Source: Chloroflexota bacterium (GTDB taxonomy: Bacteria; Chloroflexota; Anaerolineae; Ardenticatenales; Ardenticatenaceae). From it: a stretch of DNA of 12,586 nt. The translations under genes and the position numbers were made by a program. The stretch covers positions 1 through 12,586 of the forward strand of contig DOUV01000996.1 in NCBI GenBank assembly GCA_003520455.1. Direction: 5' to 3'. Below the pieces are notes generated by a model. The model was not told where the DNA came from and did no database searches. It worked only from the letters and a program-made list of their open reading frames with translations. This document shows, piece by piece, positions 6,175 through 12,586 of the stretch; within the stretch, counting starts at the first letter, position 1, and every line of letters starts with the position of its first letter.

Positions 6175-8376
6175 ATGAACGGAAACGGCGCGGTCAACTT
6201 CTTCTATCTCAACCGCGACAACCGCTGGCTCGACTTCCATTGGGTCGGGCTGGAGCTGGACAAGGACGGCACTCTCAGGCTAGAGTCTCTTCCTCTACTG
6301 GAGGGTGATCTGCCGCAGGGGCTCGAGGAACTTCCCGCGCCGGCCGGGCCGGCCGGGATTGCCGTGGGTCCCGACGGCGCTATCTATTTCAGCGACCCCG
6401 CCGGGCACCGGGTGCTGAGAGTCGATCGCTGCGACCAGAGCCTGGCACCGGTTCCCTGCCTCGGAGGAGAGGGCGAGCGTCCGGCACAGTTCCGCGAGCC
6501 TCGCGGCATGCTCTTCCACCCCCTCCGGCGAACGCTGTTCGTGGCCGATAGCGGGAACCACCGAATTCAAATCTTCGATCCCGACTCCTGGCAGCTCGTC
6601 GGCATCTGGGGCCAGCCGGACCCCGCCGGCCAGCCCCGCCCCGGCAGCGAACCCGGCCGCTTGAACACCCCCTGGTCGCTGGCCGGTGATTCGATGGGCA
6701 ATGTCTATGTGGTGGACTCGGGCAACCGGCGGGTCCAGAAATTCGATCGTGGCGGGCGCGTGGTCTCCTCCTTTTGGGAGAATATGCACCGTGAGGCCGG
6801 CCTCAGCCAGCCGTCGGAAGTGGCCGTTGGCGTGCACGGCGATGCCGCTGAGATCTACGTCTTCGACCGGGGCCTGCGTACGGTCTTCATCTTTGATGCG
6901 GATGGCCACCAGCTGCGGTCCATCAGGGTGGCGAACCTGGCACAGCCGATGGGACTCGCGGTTGGGAAGCACGGCCTCTACATCGGTGATAATACCCGGC
7001 GCCTCCTGCTGAAGTACAAGCGGGCCCTCAGTTTTCCCGAGGACCGCTGGTTTGTCGGCGAGGCGCACCGCTACGAGGGGCCGGTGGCCGCGCTGGCGCT
7101 GGACGGTGGCGGGGGTCTCCTGGTCCATACCGGCACCGGCCGGATCCCGATTCGTCTGGCACTGCGGGGCGCGTACGCCAGGAAAGGGCTCCTCTGGGCG
7201 AGGCAGCCGGTCTGCAACAAAAGCACACACCTCGAGCAGTGGCACCGGCTGGAAGCCTCACTCGCCCCACTCTCGTCGGGGGCTCACTTCCACCTGTTCG
7301 TGCACACGGCCCAAAATGCGGCCGACACCCCCGACAGCCCGGCCATCACCGGCTCCTTTGCCGACCCGCGTTGGAGCCAGCCGCCGCTGCCGGCCGATGT
7401 TACCGAGGGGCTGATTCCAGGCGCGCCTCAAGATTACGCCTGGACCGGTGCCGAGTTCAGCAGCGAGGGATTGGCCAGCCCGGTGCTCTCGCAGATCAGA
7501 ATCGATTTCGATCACCAGACCTACCTTCAATATCTGCCGGCCATCTATCAGGAGGACGCCGGGGCTCGGCACTTCCTGGCCCGCTTCCTCACCCTCTTCG
7601 AGAGTCTCTTCGACGATGTGGAGACGCGCATTGATGACCTCGCGCGGCTCTTCGACCCCGAGGCGGCGCCGGCCGCGTTCCTCGCCTGGCTGGCAGGCTG
7701 GCTGGCGCTGGACGTGCGGGAGGAATGGGATGAAGCCCAGAAGCGCCAGGCCATCGCCACGGCCTTTGCCATGTACGCCCGGCGCGGCACCGCTGAGGGG
7801 CTCCGTATGGCGGTGCGCCGTTTCGTGGGGGTTGACATCCATATCGAGGAGCCAATCCTCCAGATGGCCTGGTGGTCGCTCCCGCCCGATGAGGGTGCCT
7901 CCGCGCTCGATGCCCAGAATGGGGTCCTCGGGTTCACCACCATGTTGGCCCCGGTGGAGGCTCAGGGCGCAGTGGTCGGCAGCACGGCAGTGCTGGATCA
8001 CTCCCACCTGATTCGACAAGAGGAATTCGGGGCCCCGCTCTTTGAGGACACGGCCCACCAGTTCAGCGTGCAGTTATACCGGGGGCCATCCTACAGCGAG
8101 CAAAAGCGAAACGAGGTGCAAGCTCTCCTGATCCGTGAGAAACCGGCCCACACGACCTACCACCTTTGCATCGTCGAGCCACACATGCGGGTCGGTTTCC
8201 AGGCCCGGATCGGAGTTGATAGCATTGTCGCCGGCCCGCCCCCAGCGACGACCCTGGGTCAGGTGCCATCGTTCGGGCCAGCGTTGGTCCTGGGGGGAGA
8301 GCCCGCAGGCCAAATCGGCGGCCTGAGCCAGGTTGGACGGACAACCCGTTTGGGGATAGGGACGGTCGAAGGCTGA
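6175..8376 (+). CDS. NHL-type beta-propeller fused to a gpI-like tail protein domain
   Basis: 733 residues, starting 2 bp after the previous stop with GAGGGG (6164-6169) upstream. Residues about 56-285 hold five recognisable NHL-like blades, with VGPDGAIYFSDPAGHRVLRV, VADSGNHRIQIFD, NVYVVDSGNRRVQKF, EIYVFDRGLRTVFIF and LYIGDNTRRLLLKY. A linker/beta-sandwich region (about 340-445) follows. The C-terminal part begins YLQYLPAIYQED (about 450) and continues through LFESLFDDVETRIDDL, LAWLAGWLALDVREEW and YARRGTAEGLRMAVRRFVG. This matches the phage tail protein domain TIGR02242, related to P2 gpI, a baseplate component that works with gpJ. NHL propellers usually bind proteins, RNA or glycans; here the propeller may decorate the baseplate or bind a receptor. 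Order (J-like upstream, I-like here) fits tail operons. Confidence 0.85.
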   Translation: MNGNGAVNFFYLNRDNRWLDFHWVGLELDKDGTLRLESLPLLEGDLPQGLEELPAPAGPAGIAVGPDGAIYFSDPAGHRVLRVDRCDQSLAPVPCLGGEGERPAQFREPRGMLFHPLRRTLFVADSGNHRIQIFDPDSWQLVGIWGQPDPAGQPRPGSEPGRLNTPWSLAGDSMGNVYVVDSGNRRVQKFDRGGRVVSSFWENMHREAGLSQPSEVAVGVHGDAAEIYVFDRGLRTVFIFDADGHQLRSIRVANLAQPMGLAVGKHGLYIGDNTRRLLLKYKRALSFPEDRWFVGEAHRYEGPVAALALDGGGGLLVHTGTGRIPIRLALRGAYARKGLLWARQPVCNKSTHLEQWHRLEASLAPLSSGAHFHLFVHTAQNAADTPDSPAITGSFADPRWSQPPLPADVTEGLIPGAPQDYAWTGAEFSSEGLASPVLSQIRIDFDHQTYLQYLPAIYQEDAGARHFLARFLTLFESLFDDVETRIDDLARLFDPEAAPAAFLAWLAGWLALDVREEWDEAQKRQAIATAFAMYARRGTAEGLRMAVRRFVGVDIHIEEPILQMAWWSLPPDEGASALDAQNGVLGFTTMLAPVEAQGAVVGSTAVLDHSHLIRQEEFGAPLFEDTAHQFSVQLYRGPSYSEQKRNEVQALLIREKPAHTTYHLCIVEPHMRVGFQARIGVDSIVAGPPPATTLGQVPSFGPALVLGGEPAGQIGGLSQVGRTTRLGIGTVEG

Positions 8377-8396
8377 GCGCAATCACTTCTTCATTC

Positions 8397-8404
8397 GAGG
8401 AGGA
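8397..8404 (+). promoter_or_regulatory. Strong ribosome binding site
   Basis: GAGGAGGA contains the full AGGAGG core 4 nt before the ATG at 8408. It supports that start over the in-frame ATG at 8423 and suggests strong independent initiation after the 31-bp gap. Confidence 0.8.
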
Positions 8405-8407
8405 ACC

Positions 8408-9205
8408 ATGCACGAAACAACAATGGCAACGATGCAGTCGGCCGGCCTGAGGACACCGGTACGGAACCGCTATTTCTACGGCAAACTGCTGGATGTCTAC
8501 CACTTCGAGCTCGAGACCAACTACCTCAACGCCAAACGCTGGTTGTTGAACCGTCTGGTTTCGGGCTACGGCGTCGTCTGCGGGCTGGATGTGCTCCCGG
8601 GACGAGAGGGCAACCAGATCCTGATCACGCCGGGGGTCGCCATCGACAAATGGGGCCGCGAGATCATCGTCCCCAGGCAGATCGGGCCGATCACGATTCC
8701 GCCCGAGCTCATGCCTCGCCCGGCCGGCCAGTACGAGGAGCAGGCGAGGCATTTGCAGCAGGAGCGGGAAGAAGAGGGCTGCGTGCAGGTGCTGATCTGC
8801 TATCACGAGTGCGAGAGCGATCCCGTCCCGGTTCTGGTCGGCGACTGCAACACCTCGGAGCCGTGCGCGCCGAGCACGATTCGCGAGCAGTACCGGGTCG
8901 AGTTCAAAGAGGGCTGCGCCGAGCCCTACCACGCCGAGTGCCGGATTCCGGATGTCATTTCGGGCGGCCGGATCGACTATGAGGCCCTCGCAAAGTGGGT
9001 GAGCCTGCCGTGCCCGGAGCCCCCACGGGACCCGTGTATTCTCCTCGCCAACGTCCGCCTGCCGGACGCCGAGGAGGGCCATCACTGCAACCCGGATAAC
9101 ATCGATATCACCGTTCGCCCGATTGTCTACAGCAATGACCTTCTGTTCGAGCTGCTCCTCGCCCTGTCCCCCGAGGGATCACGACAGCGGCAACAGTGGA
9201 AGTGA
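8408..9205 (+). CDS. Cys-rich tail-associated protein, four-paralog family member C
   Basis: 265 residues, function unknown. The N-terminal module (about residues 19-88) has RNRYFYGKLLDVYHF, RWLLNRLVSGYGVVCGLDV and ITPGVAIDKWGREIIV, the clearest version of the motif set shared with the genes at 4000, 5129 and 9227. After an acidic Gln/Glu-rich helix (QYEEQARHLQQEREEE) there is a cysteine-rich section: CVQVLICYHECESDPVPVL, GDCNTSEPCAPS, then REQYRVEFKEGC. This parallels the gene at 9227, where YKEV, PVRV, CGC and C-EYS occur in the same order. I count 11 cysteines, suggesting metal binding or disulfides. Proteins with this N-terminus are known to me as unannotated genes near contractile-tail clusters. 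Inferred role: baseplate periphery or fibre adaptor. Confidence 0.75.
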   Translation: MHETTMATMQSAGLRTPVRNRYFYGKLLDVYHFELETNYLNAKRWLLNRLVSGYGVVCGLDVLPGREGNQILITPGVAIDKWGREIIVPRQIGPITIPPELMPRPAGQYEEQARHLQQEREEEGCVQVLICYHECESDPVPVLVGDCNTSEPCAPSTIREQYRVEFKEGCAEPYHAECRIPDVISGGRIDYEALAKWVSLPCPEPPRDPCILLANVRLPDAEEGHHCNPDNIDITVRPIVYSNDLLFELLLALSPEGSRQRQQWK

Positions 9206-9215
9206 CCACCGTACA

Positions 9216-9223
9216 CGAGGTGA
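9216..9223 (+). promoter_or_regulatory. Ribosome binding site
   Basis: CGAGGTGA sits 3 nt before the ATG at 9227, in the 21-bp gap after the preceding stop, and supports that start. Confidence 0.7.
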
Positions 9224-9226
9224 AAC

Positions 9227-10405
9227 ATGAAGAACCCAACCAGTTGGTACGAAGAGTCGTGCGCCCCCGGCAACCTGTGCGATACCGGCCTGATCGAGCG
9301 GCCGCGTTACTTCCCCAGGCAACTCATCACGCCGGTCGAGATGACCCTCGAGCAACAATATTTTCGCGACAAGCTCCGCCGGCACAACCGGCTCCTGCAT
9401 GGCTGGGGCGTGGTCTGCGGTGCGCTGGTCTGCCCCATCGCCGGACAAGACGGCCTGGAGCCCTGGAAGGTCGTGGTGCAACCCGGCTACGTCCTCGGTC
9501 CGTACGGCGATGAGATCGTCATCGACGGCGAGCGCGTGGTTGATCTGCGCACGAGCGGGGTCACTGGCATGACGGGAGAGCCGGGCCGAGAGTTCGTCGA
9601 TCCATGGTGCAGCCAGGTGTTCGTGGAACGGCGTGAGGGTCCGCTTTACGTGGCCGTCAAGTATAAAGAGGTCATGACCCGGCCTGTCCGCGTCCAACCG
9701 GTTGGCTGCGGCTGCGACGACACCCAGTGTGAGTACTCCCGCTGGCAGGATGGTTACGAGATTAAAGTCTTGGACCAGTGCCCGGACTCGCACAAAATGG
9801 CCACGAAACAACAGCGGACCTCCTCGCCGCGTGAAGACAGGGCGATCGTCGAGCGGCTGCGGCCCGGCGAGATCGAAGTCCAGCGCCGGCTGCCACTGGT
9901 CGATTGCCCGCCCTGCCCATCCGATCCCTGGGTTGTCCTGGCCATGGTGCAGCTCGGCGAGAACGGGAATATTGAGGCAATCGACAACTGCGCCTGCCGT
10001 CGCATCGTCCTGAGCCCTGCGCTGTATTGGGGGGTCTGCGAGGGGGGCTTGCTGAAGATCCAGGCCGTCGATCCGGAGACGCTCCAACAGGGCGCCAGGG
10101 ACGTGATCATCAAGGTCGTCGGAGAGAACTTCGGCACCGAGCCGGAGGCAAACCTGGGACGCGGCGTGACGGTCAAGAACGTCGACGGAGTCGATGAGCA
10201 CACCCTCGAGGTAACGGTGGACGTGGCCGATAATGCCCCACTCGGCCCCCACACGCTGACGATCACGAACGAGAATTGCAGCGTCGGCACGAAGACCGTG
10301 ACCGTCGCCGCCCGCCAGGAAGCCCAGCCTCCCGGCGAGGCCCCGGCTCCAGAACGGCCGGCGCGGAGAAGAAGCCGTCGGAGGAGTGAAGAAGAACCAG
10401 AATAA
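9227..10405 (+). CDS. Cys-rich tail-associated protein with Ig-like domain, family member D
   Basis: 392 residues, function unknown. The N-terminal module (about residues 25-99) has RPRYFPRQLIT, RRHNRLLHGWGVVCGALV and VQPGYVLGPYGDEIVI. It is more divergent than its paralogs: the usual AID..GRE is VLG..GDE. A Cys cluster around residues 161-183 (CGCDDTQC, then YSRWQDGYEIKVLDQC) aligns with the Cys region of the preceding gene. I count 15 cysteines overall, including DCPPC and DNCAC. Residues about 276-364 form an IPT/TIG-like Ig domain (IQAVDPETLQQG, VIIKVVGENFGTEP, LEVTVDVADNAPLGPHTLTI). The last 28 residues are a charged, Pro-rich tail (RRRSRRRSEEEPE). Ig domains on phage tails often mediate surface or carbohydrate contact, so this is a candidate receptor-binding or decoration protein at the end of the operon. 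Confidence 0.75.
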   Translation: MKNPTSWYEESCAPGNLCDTGLIERPRYFPRQLITPVEMTLEQQYFRDKLRRHNRLLHGWGVVCGALVCPIAGQDGLEPWKVVVQPGYVLGPYGDEIVIDGERVVDLRTSGVTGMTGEPGREFVDPWCSQVFVERREGPLYVAVKYKEVMTRPVRVQPVGCGCDDTQCEYSRWQDGYEIKVLDQCPDSHKMATKQQRTSSPREDRAIVERLRPGEIEVQRRLPLVDCPPCPSDPWVVLAMVQLGENGNIEAIDNCACRRIVLSPALYWGVCEGGLLKIQAVDPETLQQGARDVIIKVVGENFGTEPEANLGRGVTVKNVDGVDEHTLEVTVDVADNAPLGPHTLTITNENCSVGTKTVTVAARQEAQPPGEAPAPERPARRRSRRRSEEEPE

Positions 10406-10417
10406 CGAACTGGTCTC

Positions 10418-10494
10418 GCCGGAGGGGCGAGGCAGAGGCGACGCTCGCTGCCACTGCGAAGGATCGCCTCTCCCGCCTGCCTTACCCCTCCGGC
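10418..10494. terminator. Long imperfect hairpin downstream of the tail operon
   Basis: Starting 13 bp after the last tail-gene stop, GCCGGAGGGGCGAGGCAG (10418-10435) pairs with CTGCCTTACCCCTCCGGC (10477-10494), with one mismatch and one G-T wobble in 18 positions. The stem can continue with AGGCGA (10436-10441) against TCGCCT (10464-10469) across a bulge at 10470-10476, and a small inner stem TCGC (10445-10448)/GCGA (10456-10459) caps it. There is no T-tract on either strand, so it is not a canonical intrinsic terminator. Its place between convergent units fits a transcript end or mRNA-stabilising structure. A REP/MITE-like element is an alternative. Confidence 0.5.
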
Positions 10495-10648
10495 CATCCA
10501 TGGTTCAGCCGCGCTCGTTGCCATCTCCTCGCACTCCAACGGCTGCCAACCGCAGGAGCGACCCCCCGATGCTCCATGGGCCCGGCACTAGACCCGGCCC
10601 TGCTGGCCATGCGATCGCGAGGCGCTCCAGGAAAAGGGGTTGTACGCC
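10495..10648. other. Intergenic region between convergent units, nothing recognised
   Basis: Counting from the tail-gene stop at 10405, about 240 bp carry no supportable gene. Apart from the hairpin at 10418-10494 I see only short GC-rich inverted repeats, such as GGGCC/GGCCC around 10578-10600. A 98-codon + strand frame (10386-10682) is Pro/Arg-rich, resembles no protein I know and is probably not coding. Confidence 0.5.
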
Positions 10649-10873
10649 CTATTTTCCGTCCGCCTCAATAGCCACCGCGTAGTCGCGGCCCTCCCAGCGG
10701 TCCTGATTCAGCCACCGGAAGGTAAACCGCACCGGGGCGCGCTGTTGGACCTCAACTGGAATGTCCACCCACTTGATCTTCAATCCTGTTGACGCCGAGC
10801 GTGTGTCCAGAGCGGCTCGCGACCGGGACCACCAGGGGCTATCCGCTCGCATGATTCTTCGGCGTTCAAGGAG
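10649..10873 (-). pseudogene. Probable remnant of a GH15 glucoamylase C-terminus
   Basis: This - strand frame is open from the stop at 10874-10876 down to the stop at 10649-10651. It encodes about 74 residues with no SD-supported start; the only ATG is at 10850-10852. The segment ALDTRSASTGLKIKWVDIP, then VRFTFRWLNQDRWEGRDYAV resembles the end of bacterial GH15-type glucan 1,4-alpha-glucosidases, whose C-terminal beta domain has D-T...TGL, a W/F-x-D-L/I-P segment, and FTF.W...RWEGRDF.V. Those enzymes are several hundred residues long, so only the last tenth or so would remain. It lies 66 bp past the end of the DUF1360 gene. I recognise the pattern from memory, so the family call is tentative; a small intact protein is the alternative. 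Confidence 0.4.
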
Positions 10874-10939
10874 CTACCCCTCATCAAGCCGTGCTCATGG
10901 TACTCCCTTGCCAGCCAGAGAGTGCGGGCCCGCGCCCGC

Positions 10940-11443
10940 CTACGACCCTGCCTCCTTGCGCTCTGCCTGGCCGGTCCACTGCATAAACTCCGTGGCCGCG
11001 TTGAGCAACTCGGCAACACCGACCGAGCTCATGACCGCCAGGAAGGTGCGGGTTGGGCGGGGCGCAAGATTGAGTCCGTACACGAGGGCTGCGGCGATCC
11101 AGGTGCCGGCGCAGATAGGGCAGGAGACAAGCTCGCCAAGGGCTCGCTGTACGCCCATTCCTTCCGGCACCACAGTCTTGCCGGCGCCGGTCTGGTCTTG
11201 TATGGTCTCTGTAAAGGGCGCTCGGTAGGTCTCAGCGACTTTGTCGTAGGCGGTCAGACGGCCGAGCCGGTAGGTCGCGAACCCAAGCTGCACGAGATCC
11301 AAGGGCTGAAGCTGCAAGTCTTCGCGCTCGCGGCGCAGGCGTAGCGTGAAGGCGCCGAAGATCGCAAGAAAGATAGCACTCAATGTCGTGTAGGTAGCGC
11401 GGCGCTCCACCCGCTCCACCATCCTGGCGTGCCTGGAAGACAT
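10940..11443 (-). CDS. DUF1360 family membrane protein
   Basis: 167 residues; the ATG (11441-11443) is preceded by TAAGGAG (11451-11457, - strand) with a 7-nt spacer. A first hydrophobic segment lies at about residues 17-33 (TLSAIFLAIFGAFTL). The DUF1360 core follows: LGFATYRLGRLTAYDKV and YRAPFTE at about 52-75, then GELVSCPICAGTWIAAALVY at about 103-122, with the characteristic CPxCxGxW motif at the start of a membrane segment. A third hydrophobic stretch (TFLAVMSSVGVAELLNAA) is near 132-149. Family function is unknown; the paired cysteines and conserved Arg/Asp suggest a small integral membrane protein. It begins 15 bp after the stop of the WCTLC fragment and appears to be the only intact gene in this part of the - strand unit apart from the SDR. 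Confidence 0.88.
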   Translation of the reverse strand: MSSRHARMVERVERRATYTTLSAIFLAIFGAFTLRLRREREDLQLQPLDLVQLGFATYRLGRLTAYDKVAETYRAPFTETIQDQTGAGKTVVPEGMGVQRALGELVSCPICAGTWIAAALVYGLNLAPRPTRTFLAVMSSVGVAELLNAATEFMQWTGQAERKEAGS

Positions 11444-11450
11444 CGGTTAC

Positions 11451-11457
11451 CTCCTTA
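11451..11457 (-). promoter_or_regulatory. Ribosome binding site of the DUF1360 gene
   Basis: Read on the - strand, TAAGGAGG with 6-7 nt to the ATG is a near-perfect SD and fixes the start at 11443. Confidence 0.8.
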
Positions 11458-11458
11458 G

Positions 11459-11659
11459 TCACGGGTAGCAACAATAGCAAGAGTAGCCGTAGCGATCTAT
11501 CCGCTCGGTGGGTCCGGTGACCAAACCCATCCCGACGAAACATAATGTTTCCTTCATCGCCGGGCCAATCATGAGGACCGAGAGAGTGGCCGAGGTCAGA
11601 CACAACGTGCACCAGGCATTGAAGAGCACCGGTTGGAACATGACCGGCGTGATGCTCAC
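11459..11659 (-). pseudogene. Fragment of a vitamin K epoxide reductase-like membrane protein
   Basis: About 66 residues from a possible GTG at 11657-11659 (an ATG lies at 11639-11641), with no SD. The core MFQPVLFNAWCTLCLTSATL followed by SVLMIGPAM resembles the last helices of bacterial VKOR-family proteins, where a WCxxC redox motif begins a transmembrane helix; C17 and C20 form the CxxC here. VKOR proteins have four or more helices and usually well over 130 residues, so most of the N-terminal part is missing. The same frame is open upstream only to the SDR stop codon (11714-11716), leaving room for at most 18 more residues. It is probably a 5'-truncated remnant. The C-terminus ends in an unusual Cys-rich tail (SCYCCYP). 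Confidence 0.5.
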
Positions 11660-11713
11660 GGCGCCAGGCGAGCGGGATGCACCTGTCAGCGATGGCTCCC
11701 TCCGCCCTGGCCT

Positions 11714-12586
11714 TCAGTCCCGGCTGAGGAAGGCGGCAACAGCCAGACCGGCAAGCCCTACACTGGCGAGAGCGAGCCAGCCGCGGTGCATGTCCGCCCA
11801 AAGTTGCAAGCTTTGGGCATGCGCCCGGCCGTCAAAGTCGCCGTGCGCACCAAAATCGCCCGGCACCGGCTCCCACAGGTTGTTCTGACGGTTCGGATCG
11901 ACCGGCCCGTCGTACTGCTGAGCTTTGTAGCCTGTGCGGGCCAGATAGTGATCGAGCAGCCCGGGGACGAACTTGTTCGCCACCAGGGCTTGCACCGTCG
12001 AAAAGCCCACCCACCATTCGCGGCGGTCGTGGTGCGCCGCCCGGTAGATCGCCTCGGCGGCCACCTCCGGCTGATAGATCGGTGGGACCGGTTGCGGCTT
12101 GTGGGGGAGACGCGTCTTGACCCAATCGAACTGGGGCGTGTTAAGCGCCGGCATCTGGACCATGGTAATCCGAACGTTGCTGTGGTCGTGGAGGAGCTCG
12201 CAGCGGACCGACTCAGTGAAGCCCTGAATGGCGTGCTTGGCGCCGCAGTAGGCCGACTGCAACGGGATACCCCGGTAGGCAAGGGCCGAGCCGACCTGGA
12301 CGATCGTGCCCCGGTCGCGCGGAAGCATTCGCTTGAGCGCGGCCAGCGTCCCGTATACATAGCCGAGATAGGTCACCTCGGTCACGCGCTGGTACTCCTC
12401 CGGTCTCATCTTCTTCGCCGGTGAGAAGACCGACACCATCGCATCGTTGATCCAGATGTCGATCGGGCCCAGCTCTTCCTCGACCGCGTCGGCGGCCGCC
12501 TCGACCTGCTCGGGGTCGGCCACATCCGTCGGCAGCACGAGGGCCTTGCCGCCCGCGGCTTCAACGTCGCGCCGGGCGCCCTCCAG
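11714..12586 (-). CDS. Short-chain dehydrogenase/reductase (SDR), 5' partial
   Basis: 290 residues are visible; the N-terminal nucleotide-binding segment (TGxxxGxG) lies beyond the right edge. Numbering from that edge: LPTDVAD with D21-V22 (cofactor-adenine contact region), IDIWINDAM with N47 replacing the usual NNAG, catalytic S100 in IVQVGSALAYRG, and Y113-x-x-x-K117 in SAYCGAKHA, with normal S-to-Y spacing. NDAM instead of NNAG and a long C-terminal extension are distinctive. The extension ends in one hydrophobic helix (WLALASVGLAGLAVAAFL), suggesting membrane anchoring with the enzyme domain on the cytoplasmic side. It is an NAD(P)-dependent oxidoreductase of unknown substrate. It leads the - strand unit containing the VKOR-like fragment and the DUF1360 gene. 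Confidence 0.92.
   Translation of the reverse strand: MEGARRDVEAAGGKALVLPTDVADPEQVEAAADAVEEELGPIDIWINDAMVSVFSPAKKMRPEEYQRVTEVTYLGYVYGTLAALKRMLPRDRGTIVQVGSALAYRGIPLQSAYCGAKHAIQGFTESVRCELLHDHSNVRITMVQMPALNTPQFDWVKTRLPHKPQPVPPIYQPEVAAEAIYRAAHHDRREWWVGFSTVQALVANKFVPGLLDHYLARTGYKAQQYDGPVDPNRQNNLWEPVPGDFGAHGDFDGRAHAQSLQLWADMHRGWLALASVGLAGLAVAAFLSRD

Noticed and set aside
9179..10501. 440-codon open frame antisense to the last tail gene
   Set aside because: It is Arg/Ala/Asp-rich with no motif and no SD; the + strand protein has paralogs in the window, so this is a shadow.
10386..10682. 98-codon + strand frame after the tail operon
   Set aside because: It runs through the hairpin, is Pro/Arg-rich low complexity and has no recognisable domain or SD support.
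11508..12424. Two + strand open frames opposite the SDR and VKOR-like fragment
   Set aside because: They are antisense to an SDR with its S, Y and K catalytic residues in place, and show no domain of their own.

Overview
The window is GC-rich bacterial DNA with strong Shine-Dalgarno (SD) sites and tightly packed same-strand genes. Its left four fifths (about 1-10405, + strand) is part of a contractile-tail-like gene cluster of the extracellular contractile injection system (eCIS) / phage-tail-like particle type. The right fifth (about 10640-12586, - strand) is an unrelated, partly decayed set of cellular genes converging on it. No gene identifies the host. Composition and gene content would fit a high-GC Chloroflexota (Thermomicrobia-like) or actinobacterial genome, but that is a weak inference.

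Left region: (1) the 3' part of a large protein with a tryptophan-rich 11-residue repeat and a C-terminal HELTH zinc-protease-like motif resembling the eCIS_core/DUF4157 domain, a candidate cargo or particle-associated factor; (2) a gpJ/Afp11-like putative baseplate assembly protein; (3) and (4) two full-length paralogs of an uncharacterised baseplate- or fibre-like family; (5) a fusion of an NHL-type beta-propeller with a gpI-like tail domain; (6) and (7) two cysteine-rich proteins whose N-terminal module matches that of genes 3 and 4, the last also carrying an IPT/TIG-like Ig domain and a charged tail. Genes 2-7 are separated by -14, -14, +2, +31 and +21 bp, so they look like one operon. No sheath, inner tube, spike, LysM or AAA+ ATPase gene lies here; they would be expected upstream.

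A long imperfect hairpin (10418-10494) follows the last tail gene and probably marks the end of the operon. Facing it on the - strand are an SDR oxidoreductase (5' end outside the window), a short fragment carrying the WCTLC motif of the vitamin K epoxide reductase family, an intact DUF1360 membrane protein, and a short fragment resembling the C-terminus of bacterial GH15 glucoamylases.

The most interesting content is the four-member paralogous family inside a single tail operon (genes 3, 4, 6, 7), the beta-propeller/gpI fusion, and the repeat-bearing metallopeptidase-like protein. Together they suggest a contractile particle with an unusually elaborate baseplate or receptor-recognition assembly and its own effector.
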